Positions 1 to 5,912 of a stretch of DNA of 64,000 nt are shown piece by piece. Source of the DNA: Mycobacterium sp. IDR2000157661 (GTDB lineage Bacteria; Actinomycetota; Actinomycetes; Mycobacteriales; Mycobacteriaceae). The position numbers and the translations under genes were made by a program. The stretch is taken from NCBI RefSeq assembly GCF_022317005.1, contig NZ_CP081006.1, positions 1,674,001 to 1,738,000 on the forward strand. The letters run 5' to 3'. How positions within the stretch are numbered: the stretch's first letter is position 1; every line of letters begins with the position of its first letter. The notes under the pieces are model-generated. The model searched no databases. It was not told the origin of the DNA and saw nothing but the letters and a program-made list of their open reading frames with translations.

Positions 1-714
1 GCCTTGCTGGATCTTGTGATCCCACCGCACGGAGCCATCCGTCGCCCACAAGTGCCGCAGAAACAGCGCAACCTGATCGTTAGGCAGCGCGAAAACCTCT
101 CGCGGAACGAATTTCTCGTAGCTCCGCTTCCCGAACAGGCCGAGCTTGTCCAGCCACGCAGCGATCGGATTCCGCTTGCCGTGCGTCAACCGGTACGGCG
201 CCGGCAGCCGCAGCGTCGTCACCCGCGCCGCCGCATACTCGTCACGAACGGCTCTGACCCCGAAGTGCTGCGCCGCCCGTGAAACTGCCGCAAGGTTCAA
301 CTCGTCGATGCTCGCGTAGCGAATCGGCTGATTCCTCACACACGACCCGTCACCGATCATGTGCGCCAACAGGATGACTCCCGAGTCGTCCATCCGCTGG
401 GTCTGCACCGGCTCGGGCACCCGGCGCGGAACCGCTACCCGGTCGCCCACCGTCAACTCACCCAACGGCGTCCATCCGTCGAATGTCAGGAACGGGTGGT
501 TCGCCGTCGCCTCCACCTCGCGGCCCGACGCCAGCCGAACCTTGAAAACTTCCTTGTGCCCGCTGTAGAACACGTTCGTCATGGGCCGCGCGACCACCCG
601 CTTGCGCTCGTCGAGTGACCACACCAGCGGCCGCTCGCCGGTGCGCATCAGCTCGCCGAACGTCACCTCGGCGCCCGTGTCCGCCCGCAGGATTCGCGTA
701 TTGGCCGTCAGGCA
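1..714 (-). other. DnaB intein with LAGLIDADG homing endonuclease (partial)
   Basis: In-frame protein-splicing element inserted after the DnaB sequence DLRESG. Block A is CLTANTRI, beginning with Cys1 (codon 714-712). Block B is TANHPFLT, with the conserved His at intein residue 73. Two LAGLIDADG-type helices are visible: LLAHMIGDGS at about residues 116-125 and LRHLWATDGSV near the window edge. About 238 residues are seen. The C-terminal splicing motif (normally HN followed by Ser, Thr or Cys) is not in the window, so splicing competence cannot be judged. The position corresponds to the common mycobacterial DnaB insertion site rather than the P-loop site. Confidence 0.93.
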
Positions 715-1923
715 GCCCGACTCACGCAGATCCGACACCATCGGCTTCTTGTCGGTGCGTTGCTCGGGCCCGCGATTCAGTTGGCTGATCGCGACCACCG
801 GAACGTCGAGTTCCTTGGCCATCAGCTTGAGGCTTCGCGAGAAGTCCGAAACTTCCTGCTGGCGCGACTCGTACTTCTTGCCCGACGTCATCAGCTGCAT
901 GTAGTCGACGACGATCAGCCGCAGCCCGGCCTTCTGCGACAGCCGGCGGGCCTTCGCGCGGATCTCCATCATCGTCAGGTTGGGCGAGTCGTCGATGTAC
1001 AGCGGCGCCTCACTGATCTCACTCATCCGCCGCGCCAGCCGCGTCCAGTCGTCGTCGCTCATCCGGCCCGAACGCATGTCGGCCAGCTTGATCTTCGCCT
1101 CCGCCGACAGCAGCCGCATGACGATCTCGGACTTGCTCATCTCGAGAGAGAAAATGACGCTCGGCATCTGGTGCTTGATCGAGCACGACCGCATGAAATC
1201 GAGTCCCAAGGTCGATTTACCCACACCAGGCCGCGCCGCGATGATGATCATCTGGCCGGCGTGCAGGCCGTTGGTCACCTCGTCGAGCTCGACGAACCCC
1301 GTCGGCACGCCGCGCGCGATGCCGCCCTGCGAGGCGATCGCGTCGATCTCGTCCATCGTCGGCTGCAGGATCTCCTCGAGCACCACGAAGTCCTCGGCCG
1401 CCCGCCGCTCGGTCACGTCGTAGATCTCGGCCTGCGCGCGGTCGACGATCTCGTTGACGTCGGCGCCCTCGGCCCCCGCGTAGCCGTACTGCACGACCCG
1501 CGTGCCGGCCTCGACCAGCCGGCGCAGCAGCGCCTTCTCCGCGACGATGCCCGCATAGAAGCCGGCGTTGGCGGCCGTCGGCACCGTGGAAATTAGGGTG
1601 TGCAGATACGGTGCCCCGCCGATGCGGCGCAACAGCCCGCGGCGGTCCAGCTCGGCGGCCACGGTCACCGCGTCGGCCGGCTCACCCTTGCCGTAGAGAT
1701 CGAGGATCGCGTCATAGACGTTCTGGTGCGCCGGGCGGTAGAAGTCGCCGGGACGCAGCCGTTCGAGCACGTCGGCGATGGCGTCCTTGCTCAGCAGCAT
1801 CCCGCCGAGCACCGCCTGCTCGGCGGCCTGATCCTGCGGGGGCTGACGCCCGAAGTCCTCGCTCGGCCGCGGCGCCTGGTGTGACTCCGTGTCCGGACGC
1901 CCGAGGTCATCGACGACAGCCAC
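1..1923 (-). CDS. dnaB: Replicative DNA helicase DnaB with intein (3' end off window)
   Basis: Hexameric helicase that unwinds DNA ahead of the replisome. From the GTG at 1923 the protein reads MAVVDDLGRPDTE and continues through the N-terminal DnaB domain into the RecA-like ATPase domain. The Walker A motif RPGVGKS has its lysine at about residue 236, and Walker B is in LRLIVVDYMQLM. After residue 403 (…DLRESG) the host sequence is interrupted by an intein starting with Cys404. The reading frame is still inside the intein at position 1, so the C-extein is outside the window. The start matches my memory of the mycobacterial N-terminus; a G-rich stretch (AGAGGGGG) lies about 11 nt upstream. 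The gene follows the rpsF-rplI operon in the same direction, but a 481-nt gap with its own promoter elements separates them. Confidence 0.97.
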   Translation of the reverse strand, partial: MAVVDDLGRPDTESHQAPRPSEDFGRQPPQDQAAEQAVLGGMLLSKDAIADVLERLRPGDFYRPAHQNVYDAILDLYGKGEPADAVTVAAELDRRGLLRRIGGAPYLHTLISTVPTAANAGFYAGIVAEKALLRRLVEAGTRVVQYGYAGAEGADVNEIVDRAQAEIYDVTERRAAEDFVVLEEILQPTMDEIDAIASQGGIARGVPTGFVELDEVTNGLHAGQMIIIAARPGVGKSTLGLDFMRSCSIKHQMPSVIFSLEMSKSEIVMRLLSAEAKIKLADMRSGRMSDDDWTRLARRMSEISEAPLYIDDSPNLTMMEIRAKARRLSQKAGLRLIVVDYMQLMTSGKKYESRQQEVSDFSRSLKLMAKELDVPVVAISQLNRGPEQRTDKKPMVSDLRESGCLTANTRILRADTGAEVTFGELMRTGERPLVWSLDERKRVVARPMTNVFYSGHKEVFKVRLASGREVEATANHPFLTFDGWTPLGELTVGDRVAVPRRVPEPVQTQRMDDSGVILLAHMIGDGSCVRNQPIRYASIDELNLAAVSRAAQHFGVRAVRDEYAAARVTTLRLPAPYRLTHGKRNPIAAWLDKLGLFGKRSYEKFVPREVFALPNDQVALFLRHLWATDGSVRWDHKIQQG

Positions 1924-1949
1924 GAAGCGCTTCACCCCCTCTGCTGTTC

Positions 1950-1967
1950 ATCGAACGTCAGTTCGAT
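1950..1967. promoter_or_regulatory. Perfect LexA/SOS-type box upstream of dnaB
   Basis: The sequence ATCGAAC-gtca-GTTCGAT is a perfect palindrome with 7-nt arms. Its core matches the published mycobacterial SOS box TCGAAC-N4-GTTCGA at all 12 defined positions. It lies 27 nt before the dnaB start codon and about 8 nt downstream of the transcription start predicted from the -10 element at 1982-1987, a placement suited to repression. LexA control of this dnaB is inferred from the match alone. Confidence 0.75.
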
Positions 1968-1981
1968 AGCCGTCTCTCGCG

Positions 1982-1987
1982 ACTGTA
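1982..1987 (-). promoter_or_regulatory. Candidate dnaB promoter -10 element
   Basis: On the minus strand TACAGT fits the mycobacterial -10 pattern TANNNT. It would start transcription near 1975, about 50 nt before the dnaB start. No good -35 hexamer is visible at 17-nt spacing. Confidence 0.35.
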
Positions 1988-2090
1988 GATCAGACCGCCG
2001 ACAACGCGCCACCGCGACTTCGGATCTGCCCCGCGACGGATTACGTTAGGCGTTGCTGACGGGGACGCAAGCCTCGCCTGTTCATAGACC

Positions 2091-2219
2091 TGTGGACGGA
2101 GTGTGGATAGGTCTGGACAGCCATGTTTACGCCTTGGGGAGAACCTGTGCATGAACCGTGCTGTTCACCGCATCACTGCAGATAACAGCACCATAGGCCG
2201 GTTTAGATCTTGTGGATGA
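2091..2219 (-). promoter_or_regulatory. Cluster of DnaA-box-like nonamers upstream of dnaB
   Basis: Read on the minus strand, CCGTCCACA (2091-2099), CTATCCACA (2102-2110), CTGTCCAGA (2112-2120) and TCATCCACA (2211-2219) match the mycobacterial box TT(G/A)TCCACA at 7 to 8 of 9 positions. All have the same orientation. The first three are spaced 10-11 bp apart, about one helical turn. DnaA binding is inferred. Confidence 0.45.
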
Positions 2220-2352
2220 GAATTGCTTCGGCGTGTCGGGCCCGGTTGCCGGGTCGGGCGTGTTGTGTTGCGCCGAGGAGCCATAGAGGTTAACAGCGCG
2301 TTAGCTTCGCTGCGGCCTAACTACTCTGCAAAGTTCGCCAGCGCGCATGGCA

Positions 2353-2391
2353 ACGGCCGGGCGAAGATCGATCATGGCTTCACCCGGCCGT
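2353..2391 (-). terminator. Hairpin terminator after rplI
   Basis: ACGGCCGGG (2353-2361) pairs with CCCGGCCGT (2383-2391), and an inner GAAG/CTTC extends the stem past one mismatch. It begins 13 nt past the rplI stop codon and ends the rpsF-ssb-rpsR-rplI transcript. There is no U-tract, as is common in mycobacteria. Confidence 0.65.
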
Positions 2392-2404
2392 ATTGACGCT
2401 GGCG

Positions 2405-2863
2405 TTACTTGCCGGCGACGACTTCCAGCGACACCGAAGCGGCGATCTCCGGGTGCAGCCGCACCGCGATGGAGTGCGTACCGGTCGTCTTGATGTGCGC
2501 CTTCGGCAGTTGCACGGTGCGCTTGTCGAGGTTCGGGCCGCCTGCGCTCTTGATCGCCGCGACGACGTCCGCCGTCGTCACCGAGCCGAACAGCTTGCCG
2601 CTGTCGGCGGCCGCCTTCACGGGCAGCTGCACCGGGCCGAGGCCCTCGATGGCGGTCTTCAGCTCGACCGCGTGTTCGCGACCCTTGACGGCCTTCTGCT
2701 CGCGGGCGCGACGGATCTCGTCGGCCTGGCGCTCGGCGCCGCGGGACGCCACGATGGCCATCCCCCGGGGCAGCAGGAAGTTGCGGCCATAACCGTCCTT
2801 GACCTCCACGATGTCGCCGGAAGCACCGAGGTGTTCGACGTCGGCGGTGAGAATCAGCTTCAT
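2405..2863 (-). CDS. rplI: 50S ribosomal protein bL9
   Basis: Structural protein of the large ribosomal subunit, bound to 23S rRNA near the L1 stalk base. The 152 residues match the usual bacterial length. The N-terminal lobe [13 protein letters not shown]…[16 protein letters not shown] is the bL9 signature, followed by a basic connecting helix and the C-terminal lobe. It is the last gene of the rpsF-ssb-rpsR-rplI operon, 14 nt after rpsR, and is followed by a terminator hairpin. Confidence 0.98.
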   Translation of the reverse strand: MKLILTADVEHLGASGDIVEVKDGYGRNFLLPRGMAIVASRGAERQADEIRRAREQKAVKGREHAVELKTAIEGLGPVQLPVKAAADSGKLFGSVTTADVVAAIKSAGGPNLDKRTVQLPKAHIKTTGTHSIAVRLHPEIAASVSLEVVAGK

Positions 2864-2877
2864 GTCTTCTGTCCTGC

Positions 2878-3132
2878 CTATCGCGTCGACGAGCTGAACG
2901 GCAGCAGCGCCACCTCGCGGGCGTTCTTGACCGCGATCGCGATGTCACGCTGGTGCTGCACGCAGTTGCCCGTCACCCGGCGCGCACGGATCTTGCCGCG
3001 CTCGCTGATGTAGGTGCGCAGCAGCGCCGTGTCCTTGTAATCGATGTCCTGCCCCTTCTTGGAGCAGAAGACGCACTTGCGAGTCTTGACCGGCTTCTCG
3101 GGAGCCGGGCGACGCTTCGTGCCCTTGGCCAT
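2878..3132 (-). CDS. rpsR: 30S ribosomal protein bS18, zinc-binding type
   Basis: Small-subunit protein that binds 16S rRNA together with bS6. The 84 residues carry the bS18 core ([18 protein letters not shown]). Cysteines in KCVFCSKKG and in the later GNCVQHQR mark the zinc-binding C+ paralogue. Mycobacteria usually also carry a cysteine-free paralogue elsewhere, induced by zinc starvation. It lies between ssb and rplI in the ribosomal operon. Confidence 0.97.
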   Translation of the reverse strand: MAKGTKRRPAPEKPVKTRKCVFCSKKGQDIDYKDTALLRTYISERGKIRARRVTGNCVQHQRDIAIAVKNAREVALLPFSSSTR

Positions 3133-3165
3133 GTGTCTATCTCTTTCTTACTGATTGATTTGGAG

Positions 3166-3663
3166 TCAGAAGGGTGGTTCGTCGTCGTTGCCGGAGAAGG
3201 AACCCGATGCCGGGGCGCTGCCCCACGGGTCGTCCTTCGGCTCGGCGGGGCGCGACTGTCCGCCGCCACCACCGAATCCGCCGCCGCCTCCGCCGCTGCG
3301 GCTCGCCTTGTTCACCTTCGCGGTGGCGTAGCGCAGCGACGGGCCGATCTCGTCGACCTCGACCTCGACGACCGTGCGCTTCTCCCCCTCGCGGGTTTCG
3401 AACGAGCGCTGCTTGAGCCGACCCTGAACGATCACCCGCGAGCCGCGGGTGAGGCTCTCCGCGACGTTCTCGGCGGCCTCACGCCAGATGTTGCATCGCA
3501 GGAACAGCGCCTCGCCGTCCTTCCACTCCCCGCTCTGCCGGTCGTAGATGCGCGGCGTCGACGCCACGGTGAAGTTGGCGACGGCCGCGCCCGACGGCGT
3601 AAACCGCAGTTCCGGGTCGGCGGTCAGGTTTCCGACGACGGTGATGGTGGTGTCACCAGCCAC
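3166..3663 (-). CDS. ssb: Single-stranded DNA-binding protein
   Basis: Tetrameric protein that coats single-stranded DNA during replication, repair and recombination. The OB fold occupies about residues 1-115 ([17 protein letters not shown], then [14 protein letters not shown]). A glycine-rich flexible linker and an acidic tip ending DDEPPF follow; that tip is the usual docking site for partner proteins. The length of 165 is typical for mycobacteria. The GTG start at 3663 has AGGAGG upstream. Its place between rpsF and rpsR is the standard bacterial arrangement. Confidence 0.98.
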   Translation of the reverse strand: MAGDTTITVVGNLTADPELRFTPSGAAVANFTVASTPRIYDRQSGEWKDGEALFLRCNIWREAAENVAESLTRGSRVIVQGRLKQRSFETREGEKRTVVEVEVDEIGPSLRYATAKVNKASRSGGGGGGFGGGGGQSRPAEPKDDPWGSAPASGSFSGNDDEPPF

Positions 3664-3735
3664 GAGCTCCTCCTGAAGGTTGGCGTGTCCGTGTTTGCGC
3701 GAAGCCTACGCAGCGGCTCCGACGGCTGAGCGCCT

Positions 3736-4026
3736 TTAGTGCTTGTCGGTCCGCATCACCTTGGTCCGCAACACCGACTCGTTCAGGTTGAGCTGACGGT
3801 CCAGCTCGTTCACCGTCGCGGGCTCGGCCTTGAGGTCGACGACGGCGTAGATGCCCTCGCCGTGCTTGCGGATCTCGTAGGCCAGGCGACGCCGGCCCCA
3901 GATGTCGACCTTGTCGACGGAGCCGCCGTCCTTGCGGACCACGTTGAGGAACGCCTCCAACGACGGAGCTACGGTGCGCTCGTCGAGAGTGGGGTCGAGA
4001 ATGACCATGATTTCGTATGGACGCAT
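3736..4026 (-). CDS. rpsF: 30S ribosomal protein bS6
   Basis: Small-subunit protein that forms a heterodimer with bS18. The 96-residue protein has the bS6 start [16 protein letters not shown] and the [11 protein letters not shown] core. The Shine-Dalgarno sequence AGGAGGTGAT (4036-4045) is fully complementary to the 16S rRNA 3' end. It is the first gene of the operon and has a structured leader and its own promoter. Confidence 0.98.
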   Translation of the reverse strand: MRPYEIMVILDPTLDERTVAPSLEAFLNVVRKDGGSVDKVDIWGRRRLAYEIRKHGEGIYAVVDLKAEPATVNELDRQLNLNESVLRTKVMRTDKH

Positions 4027-4059
4027 AGAAACCTCATCACCTCCTACGGTCTAGGTCGG

Positions 4060-4076
4060 CCACGGTCGTTCCGTGG
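4060..4076 (-). promoter_or_regulatory. Leader hairpin upstream of rpsF
   Basis: In the transcript CCACGG pairs with CCGTGG around a five-base AACGA loop, 34 nt before the rpsF start. Leaders of rpsF operons in several bacterial phyla carry an RNA element bound by the S6:S18 complex for feedback control. This hairpin is in the right place, but I cannot confirm the conserved loop and bulge features. Confidence 0.4.
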
Positions 4077-4107
4077 CAGGAGGGTTACCTGCGTCGGCAA
4101 CCGGCCC

Positions 4108-4113
4108 AGGCTA
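4108..4113 (-). promoter_or_regulatory. Candidate -10 element of the rpsF operon
   Basis: TAGCCT on the minus strand fits TANNNT and predicts a start near 4100, giving a leader of about 75 nt that contains the hairpin at 4060-4076. Confidence 0.4.
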
Positions 4114-4124
4114 CAGGAACGCCC

Positions 4125-4159
4125 GCTGATCTGCGAAATCGCACAGTCGGGGGATCAGC
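4125..4159 (-). terminator. Inverted repeat at the end of the GT87 gene
   Basis: GCTGATC (4125-4131) and GATCAGC (4153-4159) are perfect complements flanking a loop that itself contains a GCGAAATCGC palindrome. The repeat overlaps the stop codon at 4155-4157. It may end the upstream transcript before the rpsF promoter. Confidence 0.35.
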
Positions 4160-5912
4160 TGCGTTGGTCAGCCAGTTCCGGCTCAGGCGCCGCGTCGACC
4201 CTGATCCGGTCTCCCTCCGGACGCAGCCAGTCGGGCAGCCGGCGCGGCGGTGCATCCGGCGCACCGTCGAACACCCCACCGGCGGGATCGTCGACGACGC
4301 CGCGCGCCCGCACCAGGTCCAGTTCCGGGCGGTAGATCTGGCGGATCACCAGCACGCACAGCGCAATCACGGCGATGTCGCGCAGCAACACCGTGATGGT
4401 GAACGGCTGCTCGGGCAGACCCCTGTTCGACTCGCCGTAGAGGTACAGCATCCGCGGCACCCACACCAGCGCGTCGATCGTCATCCACGCCAACAGGATC
4501 CGCCGATGCGGCAACGCCAACACCGCCAGCGGCACCAGCCACAGCGAGAACTGCGGGCTCCACACCTTGTTCGTCAGCAGGAACGCCGCGACGACCAGGA
4601 ACGCGATCTGGGCCACCCGCGGTCGCCGCCTGGCGGTCAGCGCGATGTATCCGATTGCGACACAACAGGACACGAACAACACCGCGGACACCGCGTTGAG
4701 CACCGTCGGCGGCTCCCAGAACCCGAGGTCGGGATCGAAGCCCTGCCAGCCGGTGAACGACTTGACGACGTTGTAGATCGAGTCCATGTCGTCACCGCGA
4801 CGGGTGTTGAGCCGGAAGAACTCCGACCAGCCGCGCGGGAACAGCACCATGATCGGCAGGTTGACCACCAGCCACGCCACCACGGCGGCCGCCGCCGTCT
4901 TGCCCACCTCCCGCAGCTTGCCTGCTCGCACCGCCAACACCGCCAACGGTGCCAGCAACAGCAGCGGATACAGCTTGGCGGCCACCCCAAGGCCGATCAG
5001 TGCACCGGCGAGCACCGGTTTTCGGCGCGCCCACGCCAGCAGCGCGCCGGTCGCGAAAGCCGTTGCCAGCGCGTCGAAGTTGGTGAATATCTGGAAGATC
5101 ACCAGCGGTGAGGCCGCCACCAGGGCGGCGTCCCACACCCGGCGGTATCCGGCCAACAGCGCGGTGGCCCAAACCGTCGCCAGCCACGCGAGCGCCAATC
5201 CGAGCGCGGCGATGTTGAAGAACATCACCACCTCGGCGATGATCGGCACCGACACGAGTTTGGTCACCGCGGTGTAGGTCTTGGCCAACGACATCGACAC
5301 GTACTGGTAGAGACCGGTGATCACCGGATACTCCATGTAACGCACCGCGGGGTTGCCGTCGTACTGGATGTGGGGCTCGCCGTCGGCGTCCTTCTCCACC
5401 CAGCTCGACTTGTACGGAAACTTGCCCTGGTTCAACAGTTCCGCGGTGTAGAGCGGGACGGTGTCGGAGTAGCAGAGCTGGAAGTACGCCCGCTGGTTCT
5501 CCCAGTTGCCCACCCGCTGATCGGCGGGTCCACTGCCGCTGGTTTGCAGGCACGCCGCCTTGGTCGAGTAGCCCAGCGCGAGGAAGACCAGCGCGATGAT
5601 CAGCATCACCCGAAGCGGGGTGAGGAACCGCTGCCTGCCGATCAGCGCATGCTTGCCGACCGGCCCGCCGATGGCGTCGGCCAGCGCCGATCCGATGGCA
5701 TCGGTGCGGCTGGGCGGGTCGCGGTCGGTCAGGGACCGCCGGTCTTCGGCCGGCCGAGCCGGCGATTCAACAGGAGCCGGCCGAGCCGGCGATTCAACAA
5801 GAGCCGGCCGAGCCGGCGATTCAACAGGAGCCGGCCGAGCCGGCGATTCAACAGGAGCCGGCCGAGGCGGCGATTGACCCGGCGATGGGGCGGAGCCGTC
5901 GGGGTGCGTCAC
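4155..5912 (-). CDS. GT87-type polyprenyl-phosphate-dependent mannosyltransferase-like membrane protein
   Basis: A 585-residue polytopic protein related to the mycobacterial Rv0051 family, with GT-C mannosyltransferase architecture (DUF2029/GT87). About ten hydrophobic segments follow a disordered N-terminus of roughly 90 residues, which contains a nonapeptide repeat (PVESPARPA). The first transmembrane segment is MLIIALVFLALGY. After it an external loop carries aromatic and acidic residues, as GT-C enzymes do. The GTG start at 5912 overlaps the ponA1 TGA stop by 4 nt, so translation is probably coupled. Substrate and acceptor are unknown; a role in envelope glycans is inferred from the family and from ponA1. 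Confidence 0.85.
   Translation of the reverse strand: MTHPDGSAPSPGQSPPRPAPVESPARPAPVESPARPALVESPARPAPVESPARPAEDRRSLTDRDPPSRTDAIGSALADAIGGPVGKHALIGRQRFLTPLRVMLIIALVFLALGYSTKAACLQTSGSGPADQRVGNWENQRAYFQLCYSDTVPLYTAELLNQGKFPYKSSWVEKDADGEPHIQYDGNPAVRYMEYPVITGLYQYVSMSLAKTYTAVTKLVSVPIIAEVVMFFNIAALGLALAWLATVWATALLAGYRRVWDAALVAASPLVIFQIFTNFDALATAFATGALLAWARRKPVLAGALIGLGVAAKLYPLLLLAPLAVLAVRAGKLREVGKTAAAAVVAWLVVNLPIMVLFPRGWSEFFRLNTRRGDDMDSIYNVVKSFTGWQGFDPDLGFWEPPTVLNAVSAVLFVSCCVAIGYIALTARRRPRVAQIAFLVVAAFLLTNKVWSPQFSLWLVPLAVLALPHRRILLAWMTIDALVWVPRMLYLYGESNRGLPEQPFTITVLLRDIAVIALCVLVIRQIYRPELDLVRARGVVDDPAGGVFDGAPDAPPRRLPDWLRPEGDRIRVDAAPEPELADQRS
5751..5879. repeat. 27-bp tandem repeat inside the GT87 gene
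   Basis: Four near-identical 27-bp copies (5751-5777, 5778-5804, 5805-5831, 5832-5858) are followed by a degenerate partial copy to 5879. The unit length is a multiple of three, so the frame is kept and the protein gains PVESPARPA repeats. Copy 2 differs by one base (aag for agg). Copy number could vary between strains. Confidence 0.93.

Larger units (their letters stand above)
1924..2404. other. Intergenic control region between rplI and dnaB
   Basis: A 481-nt stretch with no convincing gene. It holds a LexA-type palindrome (1950-1967), a candidate -10 element for dnaB (1982-1987), four DnaA-box-like nonamers (2091-2219) and the rplI terminator hairpin (2353-2391). A 64-codon minus-strand frame at 1958-2152 is arginine-rich, resembles no protein I know and runs through the regulatory sites, so I do not call it a gene. 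Confidence 0.7.

Noticed and set aside
1958..2152. 64-codon minus-strand frame upstream of dnaB
   Set aside because: No ribosome site, low-complexity arginine-rich product, and it overlaps the LexA and DnaA-box-like sites.
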